Source: Bacillota bacterium
GTDB taxonomy: Bacteria; Bacillota; UBA4882; UBA8346
DNA length: 64,000 bases
Assembly (NCBI GenBank): GCA_029974635.1
Contig: JARKQY010000058.1
Location: 1 to 64,000 of the forward strand
Reading direction: 5' to 3'
How positions within the stretch are numbered: the first letter of the stretch is position 1; each line of letters starts with the position of its first letter. Of this stretch, positions 1-8,330 are shown piece after piece. The notes under the pieces were generated by a model, which saw only the letters and a program-made list of their open reading frames with translations, searched no databases and had not been told where the DNA came from. The translations under genes were made by a program, and so were the position numbers.

Positions 1-1
1 G

Positions 2-2632
2 TGTTCTGAAGGAACACAAAATGTCGGCTGGATTGATGCCAATGACTGGCTGGATTACAATGTAACGGTTCAATCAACGGGGGCTTACCGGATTGATTAC
101 CGGGTAGCCAGCCCGAATACCACGGGACGGGTTGATTTCCGGATCGGCGGGACCACGCTGGCGTCCACCGCCATACCCAATACCGGCGGCTGGCAGTCAT
201 GGACCACGGTTTCGGCCAATGTTACCTTAAATGCTGGCGCTCAAACCATCCGTTTATTCGCCGGCGGCACCGGTTGGAATATCAACTGGTTCCAGGGAAT
301 CGCGGGCGGCGCTACAGCAACCCCGACCCAACCTCCGGCAACGGCGACTCCGACCCCGACCCCGCCGCCTGGTGGAGGAACACCGGATTTGATTGTAACT
401 GATATCATTTCCAATCCGGCATCTCCTTTAATCGGGAACGCAGTAACCTTCAGCGCGGTCGTTAAGAATCAAGGAAACGGTTATACTCCCGCCGGAACCA
501 TCATCGGTGTCAGTTTCTCGGTTGATGGAACCCAAGTTAGCTGGTCCGATACCTATACCACTGCCTTAGCGCCGGGCGCATCGGTAACCTTGATCTCCAA
601 CAGCGGCCCAAGCGGTTCCGCGACCTGGACTGCTACTGCCGGGTCTCATACTGTCAATGCATGGGTCGACGATGTAAATCGTATGGCTGAAAGTGATGAA
701 AACAATAATCGGTTAGATAAATACTTCACTATTTATAGTGGACCTACACCGACGCCGGGCCCGACACCAATACCACCGGTGGGTAAAAGTCCACTCGCCA
801 GCATGAAAGCTTCCGATTTATTGGGCGCGATTCCAGGAGCGAACAGCAACACGGCGTCTATTGGCGCAACAATGCCTTATAAACGTTATGATTCTAAAGC
901 TGCGGCAATTGGTGGCGGAGCAGCTTTAGCAACATCAACAGATTTTAATAGAATGAATATCGCAACCCAAGCCAGCGAGCAGTCATATGTGAGACTCCCC
1001 TCTAACGGTTCTTATGCTGAGTGGACGATGAACACGACTGGTGCTGGTGTTACCATGAGATTCACTATGCCGGACAGTAGTGATGGTATGGGTCGTACCG
1101 GTTCGTTGGATGTATATGTGAACGGTTCCAAAGTAAAAACTGTCAACCTCTCATCCTACTGGATGTGGCAATATTTCGCCGGCGGGAACCCAAGCGATAC
1201 TAATGATGGTGGCGCGCCTTTGTTTGCATTTGACGAAGTTCACTTTGCGCTTCCTACAGCACTAAAATCCGGCGACAAGCTCCGTATTCAAAGTTCGGGA
1301 GCAAGCAGTTTGGAATATGGCGTTGACTTTGTTGAGGTAGAAGATATTCCAGCTCAAATACAAAAACCGACCAGTGCATACTCAGTAACAGACTTTGGCG
1401 CGACTCCCAATGACGGGGTTGATGACCTGACTGGAATTTTGAATTGTGTTGCAGCCGCTAACCGCGACCAACAGGATGTTTACTTCCCTGCAGGCACTTA
1501 TCATATGAACCAAATCTGGTATTTATATGCATCAAACATTAGGATCATGGGTGCTGGCAAGTGGTATACCAATCTCCAATTTACCAATTCCGCTCCACAA
1601 ACGGGCGGTATCTCCGGCGGTAACGCTGCTTCCGGAAATATCAATGACGGTAATTGCAAAAACGTTTGGTTCTCTGATATGTACATTAATTCCAACCTCC
1701 GCTCACGTTACAATCAACAAGCCATTCAAAAGTGCTTTATGGACGTATGGACCGGTTGTGTTATTGATAACATTTGGGAAGACCACTTTGAATGCGGCTT
1801 CTGGTTTGGCGATTACAACGGAGCGATGAATTATTCTGACGGTGTAATAGTTTCTAACAGCCGTATCCGTAATAATCTTGCCGACGGTGTCAACTTCTGT
1901 CAGGGCACAAGCAATGCCACGGTATATAACTGTAGTGTCCGTAACAACGGTGATGATGGTTTGGCTATGTGGAACAACAATTGGGGTGGCGCTAAAGATG
2001 AAACGAACAACAAGTTCTGCTATAATACCATCGAGTTCATCTGGCGCGCAGGTGGTATTGCCATCTATGGCGGTAGTGGACATCAAATCTATAATAACTA
2101 TATTATCGATACCGTTATGTCGGCTGGTATCCATCTGAATACAATTTTTGACGGATATAAATTTACTAATAATACCGGTATGTCCTTTACCAATAATATT
2201 CTAGTACGCACCGGTACAATTGCGGATAGCTGGGGCGAGGATTTATCAGCTATTGATATTAAGGGCGGTACTATTAACAACCTCACATTTACCAATAATT
2301 ATGTTTACAATTCGCAGCAGCACGGTATCCGTATATTTGAGTCACCATCAAATATCTCCTTTAATAATACTGATATATTTGGTACAGGCTTTGCAGGACA
2401 GACATCCAATTATTCTTCGGTTCCGATCAAGGGCTGTTTATTTAGGTTCAATTCCGAAGGAGCTACACCTGCTTTGAAAATTAACGGGCTTGATTATGCG
2501 AACATTGCAATGACAGCAGGCCCAACAACACCTGGTGTATACGGAAACTTATCAGCTTGCACAATCACCAACATGAATAATTTGGGAAATAGCTATACCT
2601 TTACGATTCCCATAGGGACCAACAAGTGGTAA
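2..2632 (+). CDS. GH87-type alpha-1,3-glucanase (mycodextranase), 5' partial
   Basis: Secreted endo-alpha-1,3-glucanase, 3' part; the reading frame is open from the window edge. Order seen: end of a CBM6 module (to about 310), Thr/Pro linker, a CARDB-like beta-sandwich (about 380-740), second linker, another carbohydrate-binding beta-sandwich (about 790-1350), then a right-handed beta-helix catalytic domain to the stop. Three aspartates typical of GH87 are present: one in ADGVNF (codon 1883) and two in NNGDDG (codons 1952 and 1955). A TTG at 389 is only an internal codon. GH87 enzymes cut mutan-like alpha-1,3-glucan of fungal walls and bacterial films. The CBM6 is nearly the same as those in the beta-glucanase cluster at 11.9-27.8 kb, so the genes probably belong to one degradative programme. 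Alternative: another parallel beta-helix polysaccharidase, less likely given the Asp triad. Confidence 0.85.
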   Translation, partial: CSEGTQNVGWIDANDWLDYNVTVQSTGAYRIDYRVASPNTTGRVDFRIGGTTLASTAIPNTGGWQSWTTVSANVTLNAGAQTIRLFAGGTGWNINWFQGIAGGATATPTQPPATATPTPTPPPGGGTPDLIVTDIISNPASPLIGNAVTFSAVVKNQGNGYTPAGTIIGVSFSVDGTQVSWSDTYTTALAPGASVTLISNSGPSGSATWTATAGSHTVNAWVDDVNRMAESDENNNRLDKYFTIYSGPTPTPGPTPIPPVGKSPLASMKASDLLGAIPGANSNTASIGATMPYKRYDSKAAAIGGGAALATSTDFNRMNIATQASEQSYVRLPSNGSYAEWTMNTTGAGVTMRFTMPDSSDGMGRTGSLDVYVNGSKVKTVNLSSYWMWQYFAGGNPSDTNDGGAPLFAFDEVHFALPTALKSGDKLRIQSSGASSLEYGVDFVEVEDIPAQIQKPTSAYSVTDFGATPNDGVDDLTGILNCVAAANRDQQDVYFPAGTYHMNQIWYLYASNIRIMGAGKWYTNLQFTNSAPQTGGISGGNAASGNINDGNCKNVWFSDMYINSNLRSRYNQQAIQKCFMDVWTGCVIDNIWEDHFECGFWFGDYNGAMNYSDGVIVSNSRIRNNLADGVNFCQGTSNATVYNCSVRNNGDDGLAMWNNNWGGAKDETNNKFCYNTIEFIWRAGGIAIYGGSGHQIYNNYIIDTVMSAGIHLNTIFDGYKFTNNTGMSFTNNILVRTGTIADSWGEDLSAIDIKGGTINNLTFTNNYVYNSQQHGIRIFESPSNISFNNTDIFGTGFAGQTSNYSSVPIKGCLFRFNSEGATPALKINGLDYANIAMTAGPTTPGVYGNLSACTITNMNNLGNSYTFTIPIGTNKW

Positions 2633-2689
2633 AATAATTAGACCACAAAAAGTTTGACGAAAATCAAAACCACTGGTTGAATGAAATGT

Positions 2690-2734
2690 ACCCCAAACAT
2701 GGGACAAAAATTTAATGTTTGGGGTGCATTTTTT
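2690..2734 (+). terminator. Intrinsic terminator after the GH87 gene
   Basis: An 11-bp perfect stem ACCCCAAACAT / ATGTTTGGGGT (2690-2700 and 2715-2725) with a 14-nt loop is followed by GCATTTTTT. It lies 58 bp after the GH87 stop. The T-run merges directly into the start of the ABC ATPase fragment, so the break point of the downstream rearrangement is close to the end of this terminator. Confidence 0.75.
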
Positions 2735-3064
2735 ATGACAAATACAGCAAGCAGGAGGTCACTGAAGAAGAGGTAATAAAAGCGTGTAAAACCGTTGGGC
2801 TTCATCATTTTATCGAGACTTTACCAAAAGGCTATGATACCATACTCAATGATAAGGCAAGTCTTTCAGAAGGACAAAAGCAGTTCATTACCATAGCAAG
2901 AGCGATGATAAAAAATACTCCGTTATTAATACTGGATGAAGCTACAAGTTCAGTGGATACGCATATGGAACGTATGGTACAGGCAGCTATGGATCAACTC
3001 ACTGTGGGAAGAAAATCTTTTGTCATTGCTCACCGGTTATCAACGATAAAAAATGCAGATCTAT
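2735..3064 (+). pseudogene. ABC transporter ATPase fragment (MsbA/LmrA type), truncated at both ends
   Basis: About 110 codons from the C-terminal half of an export-type ABC ATPase. Visible parts are the helical segment before the signature (EEEVIKACKTVGLHHFIE), a signature-like LSEGQKQ, Walker B LLILDEATSSVD and the switch region IAHRLSTIKNADL. No Walker A, no membrane domain and no start codon with a ribosome site are present. The frame ends in a stop exactly where sequence similarity switches to a GH87 gene. This is therefore a gene scrap, not a functional transporter. It is the only ABC exporter sequence in the neighbourhood. Confidence 0.8.
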
Positions 3065-3775
3065 AATGGCTGTATCAGAAATAACCTTGCTGACGGTGTG
3101 AACTTCTGCCAGGGAACAAGCAACTCCATAGTTCAGAACTGCAATGTCAGAAACAATGGCGATGATGGATTGGCGGTATGGCCTGACAACTATAAGGGCG
3201 CATCAATGGGAGTAAATAATAAATTCAATTACAATACCATCGAGAACAACTGGCGGGCGGCGGCTATTGCAATCTTCGGCGGTTCCGGACATTCAGTGGC
3301 AAATAATTATATCGTAGACTGCTTTATGGGTTCCGGTATCAGATTGAACACGGTATTCCGGGGTTATCATTTTGAGAACAATACGGGAATCACGTTCTCC
3401 AATACTACAATCATCAATAGCGGCACTAGCCATGACTGTTACAACGGCGAACGCGGCGCCATCGATTTGGAAGCTTCCACCACCAGTATCCGGAATATTA
3501 CATTTGAAAATATCGATATTATCAATGCCCAAAGGGATGCAATCCAAATCGGATACGGCGGCGGGTTTACCAGCATCAATTTCAACAACATAACCATTAA
3601 TGGCACCGGAAAAGATAATACAACAACTTCGAGATTCACACAACCGCATCTGGGAATGGCTATCATGACTTATACTAGTAATGGTTCAGCTACTTTCAGA
3701 AACCTGGTGACCAGCAATATTGAAGCACCGGAGAAATATTTGATTCAAAGCGGTTTCGTAATTACATTTCAATAA
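3062..3775 (+). pseudogene. GH87 catalytic-domain fragment (C-terminal part only)
   Basis: About 237 codons matching the last third of the GH87 protein at 2-2632: ADGVNFCQGTSN, RNNGDDGLAVW, NNKFNYNTIE and the following beta-helix coils. The three catalytic Asp codons are kept (3092, 3161, 3164), but signal peptide, binding modules and the first half of the helix are missing. The reading frame is intact to its own stop and the codons have diverged clearly from the upstream copy, so it was once an independent paralog. No ribosome-binding site precedes it; its 5' end was replaced by the ABC ATPase scrap. Probably not expressed as an enzyme. Confidence 0.75.
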
Positions 3776-3850
3776 TCAATAGAAGTTGTGTGAAAAAGTT
3801 CTTTGCAGGATAACAAAAATTCTTTATCTTGCTTTCGGCCGAAAAGTCCA

Positions 3851-3887
3851 AAAGGAGCAGCCTTGTAACTCAAGGCTGCTCCTTTTT
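3851..3887 (+). terminator. Strong intrinsic terminator
   Basis: Perfect 15-bp stem (AAAGGAGCAGCCTTG and its complement) at 3851-3865 / 3871-3885 with loop TAACT and a short T tail. The A-rich left flank could also let it work for leftward transcripts. It closes the GH87 remnant unit. Confidence 0.85.
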
Positions 3888-4000
3888 CGTATAATAAGGT
3901 ATTCAAAAAAGGAATCAGGCCGTTTTTGAAGAATATTTTTCGTAATACATTAATCAGAAATGCCAAATCAGGGCAAAAAAATAGAAGTAAAGGTGTTCGC

Positions 4001-4297
4001 ATGAGTGAAATTAAAAGCAAAGACAATAAAAACAATGAACTCAATGGAATTTATAAGCTCGATGAGGGTCCAACCAATTCCGATCCTTCATTTCGCTTAA
4101 ATTACGTTAAAACGGATGAACACGGTTTAAAGATGGGGGCGGAACGAATCAGGCCCAATGAAGGATGTCATATTTCGATTATAAAAGACGGGATGGCAAT
4201 GACCCGAACCGCGGACGGCAAAAAATTCCAAGTGAATAAAACGGATAAGGTTAAATGGTATATTTGGTTATCGGAAATACAAAACGGATTAAATTGA
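4001..4297 (+). CDS. Small hypothetical protein (98 aa)
   Basis: Soluble, charged protein of 98 residues. I do not recognise the family. The start ATG at 4001 is chosen because AAAGG lies 7 nt upstream; the frame is open further upstream (to 3926) but without a ribosome site and across the preceding terminator region. Lys/Asp/Asn-rich N-terminus, no signal peptide or membrane segment, and a Trp-containing C-terminus (VKWYIWLSE). It stands alone between two terminators. Function unknown. Confidence 0.6.
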   Translation: MSEIKSKDNKNNELNGIYKLDEGPTNSDPSFRLNYVKTDEHGLKMGAERIRPNEGCHISIIKDGMAMTRTADGKKFQVNKTDKVKWYIWLSEIQNGLN

Positions 4298-4339
4298 GTT
4301 TATAAAGTTTTCCTGCAAAAATGAACTTATATTTTTTAT

Positions 4340-4398
4340 AATTAAGATATTTAATATCCTAGATCAATAATCTGGGATAATTATATATCTTAATTTTT
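4340..4398 (+). terminator. AT-rich hairpin, probable terminator
   Basis: Long imperfect stem: AATTAAGATAT pairs with ATATCTTAATT and an inner part TATCCTAGAT pairs with ATCTGGGATA, followed by TTTTTATAT. It lies about 45 bp after the 98-aa gene. The rest of 4300-4600 is AT-rich and holds no gene that I can support. Confidence 0.5.
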
Positions 4399-4625
4399 AT
4401 ATACAGCTTTTTTTGACAGCCTTGTTTGCAACGATCATACCCTGATACTGCTGCCGGTGATATCAAACAATTTGCAGAAAAGTAACAGTTCTTCTCGGAA
4501 TTTCTATAAAACAAAAGACTTTTAACTAAAAGTTGTAATATTTACAACATTTATATACAAACACCAATTAATATGATAATCTTTAGGTGAAGATATTAAT
4601 AATCTAGAGAGGAGTAAAAAACCAG

Positions 4626-4961
4626 ATGGGATTTGTTAAATATCAGCGAAAATATGTGAAAAAGGGAGTCTCTGCGAAAACGATTGGCATTAACAATAAA
4701 GGCCGCTTTGCTTTTTATAAGCCGGTAGTCGAGAAATATCTTCAAGATAAAAGTCATATTGAATTATTTTATGATCCGGAAACCAAAAAAGTAGGTGTTC
4801 TGCCTACTGCGGAACCGACACCGGATTCCTTCCGGATTCAAGGACTGACCACTAAAATGATAGTCGCCAAAAAATTTTTGAACCGGTTTCAGATTGCGGT
4901 TGAAAACCGGCGTTATGATTTTACGGTGGAAAATGAAATGCTCGTCATTTCGTTGGAATAG
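4626..4961 (+). CDS. Conserved-looking hypothetical protein (111 aa)
   Basis: Unrecognised 111-residue cytoplasmic protein, basic at the N-terminus (KYQRKYVKKG), with alternating hydrophobic strands (HIELFYD, KVGVLP, RYDFTV, MLVISLE) suggesting a small beta-rich fold. Start ATG is supported by GAGAGGAG 9 nt upstream. It is monocistronic: a hairpin precedes it and a terminator at 5016-5074 follows. No motif points to a function; a nucleic-acid-binding role is possible from the charge but is only a guess. Confidence 0.6.
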   Translation: MGFVKYQRKYVKKGVSAKTIGINNKGRFAFYKPVVEKYLQDKSHIELFYDPETKKVGVLPTAEPTPDSFRIQGLTTKMIVAKKFLNRFQIAVENRRYDFTVENEMLVISLE

Positions 4962-5015
4962 ATTTGAAGCTTGGTGAAAGTAACGGACTGCCTGAAAAAT
5001 ATTCTGCATAAAAAG

Positions 5016-5074
5016 AAGATATACAGTTTATGACGGTATAAAATAAAACCGTAGATATTGTATATCTTTTTTGT
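5016..5074 (+). terminator. Intrinsic terminator
   Basis: Outer stem AAGATATAC / GTATATCTT (5016-5024, 5060-5068) with an inner ACGGT/ACCGT stem, followed by TTTTGTTTT. It separates the 111-aa gene from the convergent TetR gene. Confidence 0.65.
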
Positions 5075-5114
5075 TTTAAATATTTAGCACACAGTCTATA
5101 AATGTATTTACAAT

Positions 5115-5753
5115 CTACGCTGGTCTCTTAATGGCATCACATAACATATCCAGAGAGAACAGAATAAAATCCTCTTGATCGATTGCATAATGCTGTTCAA
5201 AAGTTTTACCGGTTTCAGAAAGCAAGTTTAATAATCCAACCGATACCGAAACAACAAAATAGGCGCCTTTCCGGGGATCCATGTCGGTCCGGATGCTACC
5301 GTCGGTTTGGCCTTGTTCAAACGCGTTGATAAACATTTGATACATTGAAGCGTCCAGCAGCTTCATCTCTTGATACCGGGAACCGTGTTCCTCACTGGCG
5401 TTGATAAACCGGCAATAATTCAATAACCGGAAAGTATCCGGAAAATTTTTATAAAACTGATAATATGCCAGGCCGGAAAGGCGGATTTTTTCGAAACCGG
5501 TTGTTCCTTTGGAAACTGCGTCTTTAAAACAGGCAATAAGCTGTTTGAAACCCTTTAAAGCTACAGCCAAATATAAATCCTCTTTACTCGTAAAATATTG
5601 ATATAGTGTCCGTTTGGTGAATTGAGCCTCTTTGGCAACCTCGTCCATTGATGAGGATGCGAATCCCTTGCGGTAAAATATTTTTTCAGCTGCCGCAATT
5701 ATATCGGCTTCACGTAAGAGCTTTTCCTTGTCTCTCCGGGAGATGATATCCAC
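5115..5753 (-). CDS. TetR/AcrR family transcriptional repressor
   Basis: 212-aa one-component regulator. The N-terminal helix-turn-helix is clear at about residues 15-58: AAEKIFYRKGF, then MDEVAKEAQFTKRTLYQYF and SKEDLY, the classical TetR recognition-helix layout. The C-terminal all-helical ligand and dimer domain is not assignable to a specific ligand. The gene is divergent from the flavodoxin/ferredoxin operon at 6009. The 250-bp gap contains three copies of a TATACT-N3-AGTATA palindrome overlapping both promoters, so the protein very likely represses itself and the redox operon. The inducer is unknown; oxidants, quinones or other toxic compounds are reasonable guesses from the target genes. 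Confidence 0.9.
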   Translation of the reverse strand: MDIISRRDKEKLLREADIIAAAEKIFYRKGFASSSMDEVAKEAQFTKRTLYQYFTSKEDLYLAVALKGFKQLIACFKDAVSKGTTGFEKIRLSGLAYYQFYKNFPDTFRLLNYCRFINASEEHGSRYQEMKLLDASMYQMFINAFEQGQTDGSIRTDMDPRKGAYFVVSVSVGLLNLLSETGKTFEQHYAIDQEDFILFSLDMLCDAIKRPA

Positions 5754-5772
5754 AAAAATTTGGTCCCTTTCT

Positions 5773-5860
5773 TGACATTTCAGTATACTAATAGTATATT
5801 TAATATACTAAGAATATATTTTCTATACTTATAGTATAGTTGATTATCCGGTAATGTCAA
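5773..5860. promoter_or_regulatory. Divergent promoters with three 20-bp-spaced TetR operators
   Basis: Three copies of TATACT-N3-AGTATA (the middle one degenerate, ending AATATA) start at 5784, 5804 and 5824, exactly 20 bp apart and so on nearly the same DNA face. Rightward promoter: TTGACA 5773-5778, 16 bp, TATATT 5795-5800. Leftward promoter: TTGACA 5860-5855, 16 bp, TATACT 5838-5833. The two promoters face each other and overlap the palindromes, so bound repressor would block both. Assignment of the palindromes to the adjacent TetR protein is an inference from position. Confidence 0.75.
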
Positions 5861-6008
5861 GCCCATCTTTACTATTTCCGAAGACAATGAATCTAATGTT
5901 TATTTTCATGATTTAACTTTGAAAGCCGCTATTTAAGTATCAGGTTTTCTGAAAACTGTCCGTGATAATTGATAAATCATTTGATAAATATTTAAAGGAG
6001 GGTTTTAA

Positions 6009-7049
6009 TTGCCGCAAGTTTTACTCCACTATTTTAGTGGTACGGGAAACACCAAACGCGCCATAGATGTGATTACAGAGCATTTAAAGGAAAACGGCTT
6101 CGAGGTTAAGCAATTATTGATAGGGACTAATCGGCCGAGTATTCCGGCAAAAGTTGATTTTCAGATCTTTGCATTTCCGGTATTGAGTTTTGCGGCACCG
6201 GTATTTGTCAAAAAATACATCCGGCGGCTGCCACGCGCTGATAATACTAAAACTGCAATTTTCGCCACATATGGCGGCGATCCCTGCCAAGCCCTGCAAG
6301 AAATGGAACGGATACTTAAGCGTAAGAAGTATGATGTTTTCCTGACAGGTGGAGCCCGGTATCCGGATAACTGGACGCAGATGATGAACCCGCCTCTGGA
6401 GCGGGAGGCTATGGATATTATCAATAGAGGAGATCAAATGGCTTTGGAGTATGCGATGTCTTTTATCAAAAAAAAACCTATGCTTCGCCAAAGCAATTGG
6501 TTGGGAAATGTTATTACCAGTATTATTGCAGCGTTGTTTGCCTTGATTGGAAGGAGATTCTTGGGAAAAACTTATATCACCGATTCGAATTGCAATAAAT
6601 GCGGGATTTGTGTAAAAACATGCCCTGTCAATGTTATCAAAATGGAAGGGATGATTCGTCAAAAACCGCATTGGGACTTCCAGTGCGAAGATTGCGGGAG
6701 GTGTATAAATATTTGTCCCCAAAAAGCCATTCAAATTTCCATACCGAGGCTGTTTCTGCATGGTATCATCCAAATAATATTGGTTACCGCCTCTTTTTGG
6801 GCAGCTGGAGAAATGACACATTATTTTCAGGCGGATTACCGGGTTCTCGTGTGGATAATAACATTAATTTTAACAATCGGTATAACTCAAGTTTTTCAAA
6901 TGACGGTAATTGACCGCTTGTTCTTTCTTTTGGAACAAATCCCGGGTATTGGCAAGTTTTTGGCGTGGAATTATACCAAAAATTTCCGCAGATATATCGC
7001 TCCTGGGTTTAAACCCATACTGCGTGATTCAGAAACAAGGAAGGGATAG
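6009..7049 (+). CDS. EFR1-type flavodoxin/4Fe-4S ferredoxin fusion protein
   Basis: 346-aa electron-transfer protein. Residues 1-150 are flavodoxin-like, with the FMN-phosphate loop FSGTGNTKRA near the N-terminus. Two 4Fe-4S clusters follow: CNKCGICVKTCPVN (about 195-208) and CEDCGRCINICPQ (about 223-235). Two hydrophobic stretches (about 247-300) suggest membrane association. This layout is that of the EFR1 family. The start is TTG at 6009, after AAAGGAGGG. It is the first gene of a three-gene operon with two further flavodoxin-fold proteins and is controlled by the divergent TetR repressor. It probably moves electrons between ferredoxin/flavin donors and a membrane or cytoplasmic acceptor; the partner is unknown. 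Confidence 0.85.
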   Translation: MPQVLLHYFSGTGNTKRAIDVITEHLKENGFEVKQLLIGTNRPSIPAKVDFQIFAFPVLSFAAPVFVKKYIRRLPRADNTKTAIFATYGGDPCQALQEMERILKRKKYDVFLTGGARYPDNWTQMMNPPLEREAMDIINRGDQMALEYAMSFIKKKPMLRQSNWLGNVITSIIAALFALIGRRFLGKTYITDSNCNKCGICVKTCPVNVIKMEGMIRQKPHWDFQCEDCGRCINICPQKAIQISIPRLFLHGIIQIILVTASFWAAGEMTHYFQADYRVLVWIITLILTIGITQVFQMTVIDRLFFLLEQIPGIGKFLAWNYTKNFRRYIAPGFKPILRDSETRKG

Positions 7050-7059
7050 GAGGTAAGCA

Positions 7060-7611
7060 ATGAAAGCCTTAATATTATATGGTAGTCTTTTTGAGCATGG
7101 ATCCAACCTGGATGTTTATCTGGACAATTTGTCACAACGGATGATGCAGAGTGGTTGGGGACTCGAACGTTTCCATCTTGCAGAAATGAACATTCATTAT
7201 TGTTGCGGATGCTGGACTTGTTGGTGGAAGACTCCTGGGAAATGCGTCTTTCGGGACGATATGGAGAAAATCTATCCTAAGATAGTAACGGCGGACCTGG
7301 TTATTTTTACGGCGCCGTTAATGATGGGCTTTGTCCACAGTTCTTTGAAAAAGACCATGGACCGGCTGATTCCTCTGATACTGCCGTACATTAAAATCTA
7401 TCGTGGCGAATGCCATCATTATTTACGATATGATAAAATGCCGGAATTTGGAGTTCTGGTTGCCAAAGAACCGGATACTGATCAAGAGGATTTAGCGATT
7501 CTTTCCAAAAGCTTTCAGAGATTATCACTGAACTTTCAAAACCGGATGGCGTTCGTTGCTACCACCGAAACGCCGTATGAGGAGGTACTTAATGAAATTA
7601 ACCATATTTAA
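7060..7611 (+). CDS. NAD(P)H-dependent FMN reductase / flavodoxin-fold oxidoreductase
   Basis: 183 aa. The N-terminus LILYGSLFEHGSNLD and the following CGCWTCWWKTPGKC cysteine cluster are typical of the iron-sulfur-flavoprotein-like branch of NADPH-dependent FMN reductases; D-LVIFTAPLMMGFVHSSLKKTMDR is the usual second flavin-contact loop. Whether the cysteines carry a cluster cannot be told. Ribosome site GGAGG precedes the ATG. It lies 10 bp after the EFR1 gene and overlaps the next gene by 20 bp, so translation is coupled. Likely an FMN-dependent reductase acting with its two operon neighbours. Confidence 0.8.
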   Translation: MKALILYGSLFEHGSNLDVYLDNLSQRMMQSGWGLERFHLAEMNIHYCCGCWTCWWKTPGKCVFRDDMEKIYPKIVTADLVIFTAPLMMGFVHSSLKKTMDRLIPLILPYIKIYRGECHHYLRYDKMPEFGVLVAKEPDTDQEDLAILSKSFQRLSLNFQNRMAFVATTETPYEEVLNEINHI

Positions 7612-8281
7612 CGGCTCTCCCCGCGGGGAAGGAAGCAATACCAAGGTTTTTCTCGAACACTTTCTGAACGGGTTCACTCAAACTCCCGGCAATTCCTTTG
7701 AGGCCCATTATCTTAAAGATACTGCCGAGCATTCCCGGTTTGCCGGAATTTTCAATCAGGCCGAGGCGGTGATGCTGGCTTTTCCACTTTATACCGACGC
7801 CATGCCGGGCATTGTCAAAGCTTTTATTGAAGAATTAAGACCCCGGATAGCAGCTGTGGAGAGTCAGCCCAAGCGGGTCTTATTTTTGGTCCAGTCCGGT
7901 TTTCCGGAGGCTATTCAAATAGAGGCGGTGGAGCAATACTTGATTAAACTTGCCCGGCGACTTTGCTGTGAATGCGCCGGGATTATCGTCAAGGGCGGAG
8001 GCGAGGGAATCCAGTTGATGCCGGCGCATGTGACCCGCAAAATTTTTGGACAGTTTTATTCACTTGGCGAGATTTTCGGGCAAAACAGGACTCTGGATGT
8101 ACAATTACTGAAGAAAATCCGCGGTATGAAGCGTTTTCCGGCCTGGATGCTCCCGGGAGTATATCTAATGAAATTAACCGGATTAATGGACTTCTTTTGG
8201 AACGCCAAGTTAAAAGAGAATAATGCTTTTGATTTACGGTTTGACCGGCCTTACGCGCCGGAGACAATGAAGGACTCTTAA
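7592..8281 (+). CDS. Flavodoxin-fold NAD(P)H oxidoreductase
   Basis: 229 aa. It begins KLTIFNGSPRGEGSNTKVF, the phosphate-binding loop of the NADPH-dependent FMN reductase/flavodoxin superfamily, followed by AEAVMLAFPLYTDAMPGIVKAFIEEL (the second flavin loop). The ATG at 7592 is preferred over upstream in-frame codons because GAGGAGG lies 6 nt before it. Third gene of the TetR-controlled redox operon. The C-terminal third (from about residue 160) is an extra helical part that I cannot assign. Confidence 0.75.
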   Translation: MKLTIFNGSPRGEGSNTKVFLEHFLNGFTQTPGNSFEAHYLKDTAEHSRFAGIFNQAEAVMLAFPLYTDAMPGIVKAFIEELRPRIAAVESQPKRVLFLVQSGFPEAIQIEAVEQYLIKLARRLCCECAGIIVKGGGEGIQLMPAHVTRKIFGQFYSLGEIFGQNRTLDVQLLKKIRGMKRFPAWMLPGVYLMKLTGLMDFFWNAKLKENNAFDLRFDRPYAPETMKDS

Positions 8282-8330
8282 CGTTCGTAACAAGCAAGAG
8301 AGGAAGCGAAAAGCCATAAAAGTTAAGAAT

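Noticed and set aside
199-402. Plus-strand frame inside the CBM6/linker of the GH87 gene
   Set aside because: It is in another frame of a clearly coding region; the CBM6 frame continues to the window edge.
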